Assembly: GCA_023451375.1 (NCBI GenBank)
Contig: JAEXZS010000055.1
Coordinates: forward strand, 1-64,000
Length of the DNA stretch: 64,000 nt
Origin: Pseudomonadota bacterium
GTDB lineage: Bacteria > Pseudomonadota > Alphaproteobacteria > Caulobacterales > Caulobacteraceae
Reading direction: 5' to 3'
In this document: positions 25,817 through 34,853 of the stretch, one piece after another
How the letters are laid out: every line of letters begins with the position of its first letter
Numbering within the stretch: position 1 is the stretch's first letter
Program-made: the position numbers and the translations under genes
Notes under the pieces: model-generated
The model's input: the letters and a program-made list of their open reading frames with translations, nothing else
The model's database searches: none
What the model was told of the DNA's origin: nothing

Positions 25817-26284
25817 TCAGCCGCGACGGTAGAGGGCGCAGACCAGGGTGAACAGCCGCCGAGCCGTCTCGCGATCCATCGCCACCTTGCCGTCGAGCCG
25901 CTGTGTCAGCTGATCGGCGCCTTCGTTGTGCAGTCCGCGCCGACCCATGTCGACAGCCTCGATCTGGCTGGGCGACGAGCCGCGCAGAGCCTCGTAATAG
26001 CTGTCGCAGATCAGCAGATAGTCCCGCAGCACGGTCTTCAGCGGCGTGAGGCTGAGGGCATAGGCGCGGCCGAAGCCCGGACCGCTGACGTCGAACACCA
26101 GGCGGTTGTCCTGCAGTGACAGCTTCAGGGCGTAGGGGCCGCCTTCGGCCTCCGCCGGCTGGAAACTGTTCTTCTCGACCAGATCGAAGATGGCGACGCG
26201 GCGCTCATGCTCTATCTCGGCCGTGGCCGCCGGCAGGGTGGCGGCGTCCAGTTCGACGGAGGCCAGGACGTGGGGGCCGCTCAT
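25817..26284 (-). CDS. UPF0262 family protein
   Basis: 155 residues matching the alphaproteobacterial UPF0262 pattern: IEHERRVAIFDLVEKNSFQP, LKLSLQDNRLVFDV, LKTVLRDYLLICDSYYEA and MGRRGLHNEGADQL. Function unknown. Its ATG overlaps the DUF2948 stop as ATGA. In many relatives hisD lies between these two genes; here it is absent. Confidence 0.85.
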   Translation of the reverse strand: MSGPHVLASVELDAATLPAATAEIEHERRVAIFDLVEKNSFQPAEAEGGPYALKLSLQDNRLVFDVSGPGFGRAYALSLTPLKTVLRDYLLICDSYYEALRGSSPSQIEAVDMGRRGLHNEGADQLTQRLDGKVAMDRETARRLFTLVCALYRRG

Positions 26285-26737
26285 CCCTCCGTCCCGTCCA
26301 GATGGGTCGGCGCGACGCGGGCGGGCCAGCGCTCGGAGATGTCCGTCACGACGGCGTCGAGACATTCGACGTCGATGCGCAGGTCGCCTCCGCCCGCGAA
26401 CATCAGAATCACCCGGCCGCTAGGCGCCTCGGTCGGTTCGAAGTCCAGCGCCAGCAGTTCCAGAGAGGCGTCCGGGTTGCGCGGCAGGCGGCGGCTCTTG
26501 ACCGCCAGCACGTCGCCGAACTGCATCGCAGACAGCACGCGCGTGCCGCCGCACTCCCAGCAGAAGCGGCTGAAGGCGATGGTCAGGCGGCGCGCCTGTC
26601 TTTCCCAGACGATATCGACCGGCTTCAGTATGGCGTCCTGGAGCGCGGCGGAGATGATCTGCAGATCGTCGGCGTCCTCGGCCAGGAGGCGCAGCGGCTC
26701 GGCCGCGGACCCAGTCTGCGTGGCGACGCCGTCGATC

Positions 26738-26748
<11 letters not shown>
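26281..26748 (-). CDS. DUF2948 family protein
   Basis: 155 residues with family motifs: PLRLLAEDADDLQIISAALQDA, RQARRLTIAFSRFCWE and VLMFAGGGDLRIDVECLDAVV-like C-terminus followed by W. Function unknown; conserved in alphaproteobacteria next to murA. Overlaps the murA 3' end by 11 nt and couples to the UPF0262 gene. Confidence 0.85.
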
Positions 26749-28027
<1,279 letters not shown>

Positions 28028-28111
28028 AGACGGTCCTGACGCCGGCGACGCGCCGGCGGGCCTCTCTAGCAAGCGCGGCCCATGGCGCGAAAGGCCGCGC
28101 GCCGATGAACT

Positions 28112-28306
28112 TCAGTTGCGGTCCGTGGCGAGGGGCGTGGCCTTGGGAACCTTGCGCCGTCGCAGGTTCTCGCGAAGCGCGGCCGCCAGCCGGGCGGCGC
28201 GTTCCGACCGCGCCCGGGCGGCCGCGGAAGACGCGTCCGATTCGCGCCCGCCGGGCGCTTCGGCGGCTTGCGGCGGCAGGTCGGCGTCTCGGGGCGGCTG
28301 GCTCAT
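28112..28306 (-). CDS. Small conserved basic protein, unknown function
   Basis: 64 residues. A Pro/Asp/Ala-rich N-terminal half leads to a helical Arg-rich segment (RARSERAARLAAALRENLRRRK). It lies 84 nt upstream of murA on the same strand. Composition suggests a real small protein, perhaps nucleic-acid binding, but I do not recognise a named family. Confidence 0.55.
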   Translation of the reverse strand: MSQPPRDADLPPQAAEAPGGRESDASSAAARARSERAARLAAALRENLRRRKVPKATPLATDRN

Positions 28307-28416
28307 GCCCCGATCATGGCGCGATCGGGGGCCATGTCCAAACTTTCTTTGGAAGGGTCAAAAACGGGCTTCCATCGCCGGAAGGCATTGGCTATACGGC
28401 CGCTTCCTCAGTCGGG

Positions 28417-28499
<83 letters not shown>

Positions 28500-28678
28500 C
28501 CTTGCAGCAAGGGATTTGAGCGGGAGACCTCATCCCACTCCCCAAGCTGCCAAGGAGAACGAAACAGGCTCTTCCCGCCCCAAATCTGGGGAAAATCCGG
28601 GAAGAGATGTTCCGAATTCGTTCTCCCGCTTCCGGCCCTCACCGAACCGTGGCATCATCAACGCATGGAGCAATGCTC

Positions 28679-28930
28679 ATGGCTGAGGTGATCCCTTTCC
28701 CGCTGGCGCGGCGGGTCGACCTCGTGCGCCGTCATGCTGATCGCGTCCTCGAACTCACGCCCGATGCTGGCGAGCGCCACCTTTTCCGGCAGGTCGATGT
28801 CCAGCGACAGGCCCTCCTCCGAAAAGGATGCGATCCTGAAGTGGTGGAGGCAGTGTGCCGAGACCTTGAAGGCGCAATGCGCGCGGAGATCTGGAAGATC
28901 GTCCTCACAGGCCATGGGGGCGCGGCTTGA
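28679..28930 (+). CDS. DUF6074-like small phage protein
   Basis: 83 residues: MAEVIPFPLARRVDLVRRHADRVLEL ... DPEVVEAVCRDLEGAMRAEIW. The VIPFPxxRR N-terminus and helical rest match small proteins common in alphaproteobacterial phages (DUF6074, named from memory). The ATG at 28679 follows GGAG with 8-nt spacing. Its TGA overlaps the TTG start of the prim-pol gene, so the two are coupled, which suggests a replication-linked role. Confidence 0.65.
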   Translation: MAEVIPFPLARRVDLVRRHADRVLELTPDAGERHLFRQVDVQRQALLRKGCDPEVVEAVCRDLEGAMRAEIWKIVLTGHGGAA

Positions 28931-30021
28931 CAGCAGCCGTTCTCCCGCTCCGCGAGACAAGCCCCTTCCAGCAGTGGCAACCTTTGTATGCCGCGCTCGG
29001 CATTCCGATCTTCCCCGTCGACATGGGACCAGACGGCGGGCGCAAGAAACCCCTGCCGGTCGGCTACCTCGGGACGACGGCGGGTCGCAGCCTTGCTCAC
29101 CTCTCCCGCTGGCCCGATGCGGAGGCCTTCGGATTCGTACCGGGGAAGGTAGGGATCACAGTCCTCGACATCGACACCCAGGACGAGGTGTTCCTGGCCG
29201 ACCAGATCGCGCGCTATGGACACCCCCGCGTGATCGTTCAGACCGCATCAGGCAAGTGGCACGGCTATTACCGGAATACGGGCGAAGAGGATCACATTCG
29301 GCTCTTTGGCCCCGACGTGCCGATCGACCTCAAGGGCAGCAGCAAAGGATACATCGTCGCCCCAGGGTCGCGGACAGCGTACGGCACATACGAGATCGTC
29401 TTCGGCGCATTGGAAGACCTCGCCAGCCTAACGCCCATGGGCGCTCACCAGTCCACGGCGCGAACGATCGAAGTAGCCGCCCGCCCCAAGAACGAACATT
29501 CGGCGTCCGCAAATGATGACGGGGTGCGGATCAAGGCAGGCTCCCGCAACTCGGCGCTCTTCGATCACTGCTTGGCGCAAGAACCTCACTGCGAAGCGCT
29601 CGAGGATCTGATCGATGTCGCGCGCTACTTCGCCTCGACCGTCTTCGACGATGCGATGCCCGAGGATGAGGTGCGTAGGACGGCCGTCAACGTCTGGAAC
29701 AACTACAGCGGCGACCGGAACTGGAAGGCAAAGTCGCAGAACGGGAGACAGAAGGTGCAGCTCTACGGAGACGACATCTCGGAGCTGATCGCGTCCGACA
29801 AGAACGCCCTAGTCCTGTATGCGCTGCTCAAGCGGCTGCACCCCAGTCCAACCGAAACCTTCCAGATAGCAAACGGACTAGCGGGCCAGACGTGGGCGGG
29901 CGCCATGTCGCGACGCGAACTCCAAAATGCTCGCAAGACGCTGGTGGAGAAGAAGAAAGTCCGGTGCGTCGTCGGGGCAAGCTCAAAGCGCGGCCCGGCT
30001 TTGTTCCGGTGGTCGAGTTAA
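28927..30021 (+). CDS. Phage bifunctional DNA primase/polymerase (prim-pol domain)
   Basis: 364 residues with a TTG start. The N-terminal half is prim-pol/AEP-like: GIPIFPVDMGPDGGRKKPLPVGYLGTTAG, the metal-binding DID in GITVLDIDTQDE, ASGKWHGYYRN and IDLKGSSKGYIVAPGS with GTYE. The C-terminal half is a helical domain resembling the primase C-terminal region; there is no Walker motif, so no helicase domain is fused. Probable initiation of element replication. The following dyad-rich gap could be the origin. Confidence 0.75.
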   Translation: MTAAVLPLRETSPFQQWQPLYAALGIPIFPVDMGPDGGRKKPLPVGYLGTTAGRSLAHLSRWPDAEAFGFVPGKVGITVLDIDTQDEVFLADQIARYGHPRVIVQTASGKWHGYYRNTGEEDHIRLFGPDVPIDLKGSSKGYIVAPGSRTAYGTYEIVFGALEDLASLTPMGAHQSTARTIEVAARPKNEHSASANDDGVRIKAGSRNSALFDHCLAQEPHCEALEDLIDVARYFASTVFDDAMPEDEVRRTAVNVWNNYSGDRNWKAKSQNGRQKVQLYGDDISELIASDKNALVLYALLKRLHPSPTETFQIANGLAGQTWAGAMSRRELQNARKTLVEKKKVRCVVGASSKRGPALFRWSS

Positions 30022-30377
30022 GAGTGACCAGAACTGGTCAGGGATAATAACTAAACACCCCTCCCCCGCTCCCCTTGCCCCAAAAGGCCCTCCAGCAGCG
30101 CGCGGCCCGATTTCGGCGTCTGTTTCGAGGCTCAGAACCCCGGAAAATGGCCCTCCAAAAAATTTTGGCGGCGTCGTGGAGGGGGGGGTGGCGGCCTGGG
30201 CGTCACAGGGTGTTACAGGACGTCACGTGACGCTGCGGCCCCTGTCCCGCGTATGTCCCGTGACTGTCCCGAGGGACATGCCGCTTCCAAATCGGACACC
30301 GTGTCCGATCCCCCTGGTGACAGGCTGTCACCCCCCTGGTGACGCCAGTGTCACCCCCCCCAACGAAAGGACACTAT
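30022..30377. promoter_or_regulatory. Dyad-rich intergenic region, candidate origin or operator
   Basis: 356 nt without a gene. From 30200 to 30356 it is packed with inverted repeats built on GTCAC/GTGAC and GTCC/GGAC: CGTCACGTGACG (30221-30232, perfect), TGTCCCGAGGGACA (30265-30278), ATCGGACACCGTGTCCGAT (30291-30309), GGTGACAGGCTGTCACC (30316-30332) and GGTGAC/GTCACC (30338-30355). The flanks are C-rich. It follows the replication gene and precedes two small paralogous genes. Confidence 0.55.
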
Positions 30378-30662
30378 ATGGCCGCCATCCAAGTCAGGGC
30401 CGAGGACCTGGTGGAGATGTTCCAGGGCATCATCGCAGCGCAGTCGGCAGCGCACCTCATGATCGTGAAGTCGCTGGTCGATGCTGGCGCGTTGGACGGA
30501 CCGGGCGTGCTGGACGCCATGGAGAGGATGGCGGCTGGTCCAGATGGCCCAGCGACGGACATCCTTCGCTTCCAAGCCGACAACTTCCGCGCTTACCTTG
30601 AGGACACGACGCCGCCGGAGCCCTTCACGCTCCAGGTCATAGAAGGCGGCAAGTCGGATTAG
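30378..30662 (+). CDS. Small phage protein, paralogue A
   Basis: 94 residues, unrecognised. Helical sequence MAAIQVRAEDLVEMFQGIIAAQSAAHLM ... ending FTLQVIEGGKSD. It shares layout and the ending LxVIEGG with the next gene, indicating tandem duplication. It starts 22 nt after the last dyad of the preceding region, with an AAAGGA ribosome-binding site, so it may be regulated by whatever binds there. Confidence 0.7.
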   Translation: MAAIQVRAEDLVEMFQGIIAAQSAAHLMIVKSLVDAGALDGPGVLDAMERMAAGPDGPATDILRFQADNFRAYLEDTTPPEPFTLQVIEGGKSD

Positions 30663-30688
30663 GCGCGCTCGCAACGGGGAGAAGTGGG

Positions 30689-30979
30689 ATGACGAGGCAG
30701 ACGATTGAGATCCAGATCGAGAACGACGAACTGAAGAGAACTCTTCGTGGCATGATCACAGCACAAGCGGCTGTGAACGGGATATTCCTCGGGTACTTGA
30801 TAGGCTCCGGCACTGTGGAGAGCGAGACGGCGCTCAAGACGTTCACAGATTTTGCAGAAAAGGCAGATGACCCGATTGTGAAAGCAACGCTCGAGGGGCT
30901 GGCAGAGTCAGTCCGCCAGCTCGAGAGTGGCGATCAACACCCCACCCTGACGGTCATAGAAGGTGGAAGAGAAGACTAG
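30689..30979 (+). CDS. Small phage protein, paralogue B
   Basis: 96 residues, unrecognised: MTRQTIEIQIENDELKRTLR, then GMITAQAAVNGIFLGYLIGSG and an ending LTVIEGGRED. It aligns end to end with the upstream 94-residue protein at low identity. It is less GC-biased than its neighbours. 26 nt separate the two genes. Confidence 0.7.
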   Translation: MTRQTIEIQIENDELKRTLRGMITAQAAVNGIFLGYLIGSGTVESETALKTFTDFAEKADDPIVKATLEGLAESVRQLESGDQHPTLTVIEGGRED

Positions 30980-31139
30980 CACTAGGGGCGTCTCCAGACT
31001 TTCAGTCGTCACTTAGGGACCGGCGGGGGGCGACAAAACGAAAAGTCATCGGATTGGTGGTTTTTCCGGCCTGCCTAAGATTGCCGACTACTGCCTAATG
31101 TTGCCGAGTGGGGTCCCTGACCTTGGCGAATAGATCGAC

Positions 31140-31171
31140 AATGGCCTCGTCAAATCACTGGCGGGGCCATT
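31140..31171 (+). terminator. Probable terminator before the head module
   Basis: AATGGCC (31140-31146) and GGCCATT (31165-31171) form a 7-bp stem with an 18-nt loop; TTGC follows. It separates the early genes from the portal gene, whose TTG start codon begins at the next base. Confidence 0.5.
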
Positions 31172-32389
31172 TTGCTGCAAGCTGCTGCACGACTCCTCGG
31201 GATGGAGGCGAAGGCCTCTCCCTCTGTCGCGCCTGACGCCCAGGACACCGAGTCCGCCTCCTGGCTGGCTGAAATCTTCGGCGCCCAGCGTGGGCTGACG
31301 GGTGTGTCGGTCACACCCGAGACCGCCCTCAAGAACCCGACCGCCTACGCCGCCGTGGCAGTCATCGCCCAGGCCGTCGCCCAACTGCCCCTGCACCTGT
31401 ACCGGCGCACCGCTGACGGCGGGAAGGAGCGGGCCTCCGACCACCCCCTGTCCGTCTTGCTGAACGATCAGCCGAACGACTGGACGAGCGCCTACGACTT
31501 CCGCCTGTCGATGACCTCGGCGGCGCTGCGCTACGACCAGGGCGCGTTCGCCTGGATCGGCCGGGCCGGCGGCGAGATCATGGAGCTGGTCCAGATCCCC
31601 TCGCAGAGCGTCACGGTCGAGACCGATCCTCTGACCCGCGAGCCGACCTATCGCGTGACCGAACGGAACGGGCGCCAGCGCACCTACGACCGGTTCGACA
31701 TCCTGCACATCCGGGCCATGGACGGGGTCGCCCCGATCACGGCCGCGCGGGAAGCCATCGCCATCATGACCGTGATGGAGCGCCACGCCGCCAAGCTGTT
31801 CGGCAAGGGCGCCCGTCCCTCGGGCCTGCTGAAGGCTCCCAAGGGCCTGTCGGTGGACGCCATGAAGCGGGCCGTCTCCTCTTGGAACAAGGCCCATAGC
31901 GGCGACGGCGGCGGCGGCACGGCCTTCCTCGAGAGCGATTGGGAGTGGGTCGCCACCCAGCTTTCGAGCGTGGACGCCCAGTTCATGGAGCTGCGCGGAC
32001 AGCAGGTGGTCGAGATCGCCCGGCCCTTCCGCATCCCGCCGCCCATGCTCCAGGACTACGGCCGGGCCACCTGGTCGAACCAGGAGGAGGGCGGACGCCA
32101 GTTCCTGACCCTGGCCCTGATGCCCTGGCTGAAGGTCTGGGAGGGTGGCATCCGCCGTTCGCTTCTGACCCGCGACGAGCGCGAGACCTACTTCGCCGAG
32201 TTCCTGGTCGATGACCTGGCCCGCGCCAACCAGGCCGCCCGGTTTGAGGCCTACGCCAAGGCGATCACCAACGGCATCCTGAACCCGAACGAAGTCCGCG
32301 CCATGGAGAACCGCCCGCCCTACGCCGGCGGCGACGAGTTCCGCCTGCCCCTCAACACCGAAGCACCGGGGGCCGCCAATGGCGAATGA
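31172..32389 (+). CDS. Phage portal protein (HK97 family)
   Basis: 405 residues. Typical portal features: TPETALKNPTAYAAVAVIAQAVAQLPLHLYRR, HPLSVLLNDQPN, IPSQSVTVE, ILHIRAMDG, the clip/stem region FGKGARPSGLLKAPKGLS, IPPPMLQDYGRATWSNQEE and a C-terminus with NGILNPNEVRAMENRPP. Forms the dodecameric DNA gate at one capsid vertex. The TTG start gives MLQAAARLLGMEAKA, matching family N-termini; ATG at 31202 is the alternative. Overlaps the protease gene by 11 nt. Unusually, no terminase gene precedes it. Confidence 0.93.
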   Translation: MLQAAARLLGMEAKASPSVAPDAQDTESASWLAEIFGAQRGLTGVSVTPETALKNPTAYAAVAVIAQAVAQLPLHLYRRTADGGKERASDHPLSVLLNDQPNDWTSAYDFRLSMTSAALRYDQGAFAWIGRAGGEIMELVQIPSQSVTVETDPLTREPTYRVTERNGRQRTYDRFDILHIRAMDGVAPITAAREAIAIMTVMERHAAKLFGKGARPSGLLKAPKGLSVDAMKRAVSSWNKAHSGDGGGGTAFLESDWEWVATQLSSVDAQFMELRGQQVVEIARPFRIPPPMLQDYGRATWSNQEEGGRQFLTLALMPWLKVWEGGIRRSLLTRDERETYFAEFLVDDLARANQAARFEAYAKAITNGILNPNEVRAMENRPPYAGGDEFRLPLNTEAPGAANGE

Positions 32390-32922
32390 GCTGTTTCCCA
32401 TCGAACTGAAGGCGGTCGGCGACCAGGGCGAGATCGAAGGATACGCCTCGAACTTCGGCAATCGTGACCTGGCCGGCGACATCGTTCAGCGCGGCGCCTT
32501 TGCCCGGTCGCTGAAGGCCCGCCCGGCCGGCGCTGTGGCCATGCTCTGGGGGGCACGATCAGAAGCGTCCCATCGGCGTCTGGAGCGAGATCGCCGAGGA
32601 CCACCTGGGCCTGCGCGTGAAAGGCCGCATCCTGACCCAGACGCGCGACGGCGCCGACGCCTACGAGTTCGCCCGCGCCGGGGCCGTGCGCGGCCTGTCC
32701 ATCGGATACCGCACCACCCGGGCGCGCCGCGACATCGAGCGCAAGGCCCGCCTGCTGGATGAAGTCGATCTCCACGAGATCAGCCTCGTCGCCATCCCCT
32801 GCAATCCGCTCTCCGGTCTGGAGAACGTGAAGTCCCATGACCCCGACCGCGCGCGCCGGTTGGTGGCCCAGCTCAACGCGGCTGCCGCCGCCATGCGCGC
32901 CGGAGAACCCCTGAAATGCTGA
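32379..32922 (+). pseudogene. HK97-type prohead protease, frameshifted in a G6 run
   Basis: Two reading frames together encode one protease. The first gives ELKAVGDQGEIEGYASNFGNRDLAGDIVQRGAF ... VAMLWG; the second gives HDQKRPIGVWSEIAEDHLGLRVKGR then LTQTRDGADAYEFARAGAVRGLSIGYRT and ends at 32922. Removing one G from 32548-32553 joins them into 180 residues. The catalytic His (in GHDQ) and Ser (in LSIGY) then fall in order. As read, the protein is cut off at the shift. The cause may be a real mutation, a sequencing error in a homopolymer, or recoding. The portal and capsid genes overlap it on both sides. Confidence 0.85.
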
Positions 32923-34064
32923 CTGCCCCCTACCACCACCTCGAGACCAAGGACGCGCCGGAAGGCGACGATCTGGAGGTCAAGGAAGCCTTGGCCAACC
33001 TGGAGAGGACCGTCGATGACCGCGTGAAGGCGGCCGTCGAAGCTGGTCTGAAGGCCGGTCAGGACGAGACCAAAGCCCTGAAGGCCGAGATCGCCGCCCT
33101 GAAGCGCCCCGGCGCGGAGAGCGAGGACGAAGAGCCCGCCGAGGTGAAAGCCTTCTGGGGCTTCGTCCGTAGCGGCACCGAGTCCCTGGAGCCCGACGAG
33201 CGTAAGGCCCTGATCGTCTCGGACGACACGCGCGGCGGCTTCCTGGCCCCGGAGCAGTTCGAGGCCCAACTGCAGAAGGAGCTGGTCGAGATCAGCCCCA
33301 TCCGCGCCGCCGCCCGCGTCACCCAGACGACGGCCGGCCGGGTGGTCTGGCCCAAGCGCACCGGCACCATCACCGCCAAGTGGGTCGGCGAGATCGAGGA
33401 GCGCCCGAAGACCGAGCCGACCTATGGCCAGGCCGCGCTCGAGGTCCACGAGATGGCCGCCTACGTCGACGTGAGCAACTGGCTGCTGGAAGACAGCGCC
33501 ATCGACCTGGCGTCCGAACTGGCCAGCGACTTCGCCGAGGAGTTCGGGCGCCTTGAGGGCGTCGCGTTCATCGACGGCGACGGCGTGAAGAAGCCGGTCG
33601 GCATCCTGAACGATCCGTCGATCAAGACCGTCGCCAACGGTCACGCCGCCAACGTCTCGGCCGACGCCCTGATCCAGCTCATGTACGACCTGCCCCCGAC
33701 CTATCGGAACCGTGGGTCCTGGCTGCTGAACGGCGCCACCATCGCCGCCTATCGTCTGCTGAAGGACGGCAACGGCCGGTTCCTCTGGCAGGACTCCATC
33801 CAGGTCGGTCAGCCGGCGACCCTGCTGGGCCGTCCGGTGGTCGAGGCGGTGGACATGCCCGGCATCCAGGCGGACGCCACCCCCGTCATCTACGGCGATT
33901 TCGCCACCGGCTACCGCATCGTTGATCGGGTCGGCCTGTCGGTTCTGCGCGATCCCTACACCGTCGCCACCGAGGGCCTGGTCCGCTTCCACGGCCGTCG
34001 CCGGGTCGGTGGTGGCGTGGTCCGCCCCGACGCCTTCCGCAAGCTGAAAATGGCCGTGAGCTGA
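32916..34064 (+). CDS. Major capsid protein (HK97 fold)
   Basis: 382 residues. An N-terminal coiled-coil scaffold-like delta domain (about 20-75) is followed by the HK97 core: VSDDTRGGFLAPEQFEAQL, ISPIRAAARVTQTTAGRVVWPKRTG, ALEVHEMAAYVDVSNWLLEDS, FIDGDGVKKPVGIL, WLLNGATIAAYRLLKDGNGRFLWQ, LLGRPVVEAVDMP and YGDFATGYRIVDR. The delta domain is normally removed by the prohead protease, whose gene is frameshifted here. Confidence 0.95.
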   Translation: MLTAPYHHLETKDAPEGDDLEVKEALANLERTVDDRVKAAVEAGLKAGQDETKALKAEIAALKRPGAESEDEEPAEVKAFWGFVRSGTESLEPDERKALIVSDDTRGGFLAPEQFEAQLQKELVEISPIRAAARVTQTTAGRVVWPKRTGTITAKWVGEIEERPKTEPTYGQAALEVHEMAAYVDVSNWLLEDSAIDLASELASDFAEEFGRLEGVAFIDGDGVKKPVGILNDPSIKTVANGHAANVSADALIQLMYDLPPTYRNRGSWLLNGATIAAYRLLKDGNGRFLWQDSIQVGQPATLLGRPVVEAVDMPGIQADATPVIYGDFATGYRIVDRVGLSVLRDPYTVATEGLVRFHGRRRVGGGVVRPDAFRKLKMAVS

Positions 34065-34074
34065 GGAGCCCCTG

Positions 34075-34506
34075 ATGCGCGAGCAATCCAACACCCTGAA
34101 GATCGTCTCGGCCGTCGCGCCGGGCGCCTATGCCGCCGATGTCACGCCGGTCCAGATCGACCGGCAGGGCTTCGGATCGGTCACCTTCGCCGTCCACGTC
34201 GGCGCCGGCGGGATCACCTTCAACGGCACGAACAAGATCGAGTTCGTCCTGGAGGAGAGCTACGACGGCGAGGACTGGACCGATGTCCTGGCCAAGGACG
34301 TGGTCGGCCTGGACCTGACCGATGACGACGGGATCGTGCTGGCCCTGAAGACGGCCCATGCGAACCCGACCGTCACGAAGTTCGGTTACATCGGCGATGC
34401 CCGCTATGTCCGCCTGACGACGGATTTCAGCGGGACGCACGGGACCGCCACCCCTCTGTCGGCTGTGGCCATCTTCGGCCGCCCGGCCCAGGCCCCGGTG
34501 GCCTGA
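34075..34506 (+). CDS. Putative virion structural protein
   Basis: 143 residues, beta-rich (GFGSVTFAVHVGAGGITFNGTNKIEFVLEESYDGEDW ... YIGDARYVRLTTDFSG). The layout resembles small beta-sandwich proteins encoded just after the capsid gene in siphoviruses, such as head-decoration proteins, but no firm family match. 10 nt after the capsid stop. Its own stop overlaps the HNH start. Confidence 0.6.
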   Translation: MREQSNTLKIVSAVAPGAYAADVTPVQIDRQGFGSVTFAVHVGAGGITFNGTNKIEFVLEESYDGEDWTDVLAKDVVGLDLTDDDGIVLALKTAHANPTVTKFGYIGDARYVRLTTDFSGTHGTATPLSAVAIFGRPAQAPVA

Positions 34507-34853
34507 TGCCGATGCGGGCGCCGAGCATTTGCGGCTGCGGCCGCGTGGTCCGGACGGGGCGATCCTGCCTCGCCTGCACGGCCGCGCGCGCCAAGGCCTA
34601 TGACGCCCGGCGCCCGTCCGCCCGCCAACGCGGGTACGATTCGAAATGGGAGCGCGAGAGCAAGGCCTTCCTCGCCCAGCCCGAGAACCGGCTATGCGCC
34701 TGCGGCTGCGGCCGCCGCGCCGACATGGTCGACCACATCACCCCCCATCGTGGTGACAAGGCGCTCTTCTGGCGTCGGTCGAACTGGCAGCCCATGGCGT
34801 CGTCGCCCTGTCACTCCTCGATGAAGCAGAAGCAGGAGCGCGCCCATGGCTAA
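34506..34853 (+). CDS. HNH endonuclease
   Basis: 115 residues. An N-terminal CxC...CLAC cluster and RQRGYDSKWERESKAFL are followed by the HNH core CACGCGRRADMVDHITPHRGDKALFWRRSNWQPM ... CHSSMK. The usual HNH end CHNRKT reads CHSSMK, so the N of the H-N-H triad and the Lys-Thr are altered; activity may be reduced. HNH proteins close to the terminase help HK97-type packaging; here the gene sits between capsid and tape measure. Confidence 0.8.
   Translation: MPMRAPSICGCGRVVRTGRSCLACTAARAKAYDARRPSARQRGYDSKWERESKAFLAQPENRLCACGCGRRADMVDHITPHRGDKALFWRRSNWQPMASSPCHSSMKQKQERAHG

Noticed and set aside
32617..32922. An independent gene starting at 32617
   Set aside because: Its sequence is the second half of the prohead protease; coding similarity continues upstream of 32617 to the G6 run.
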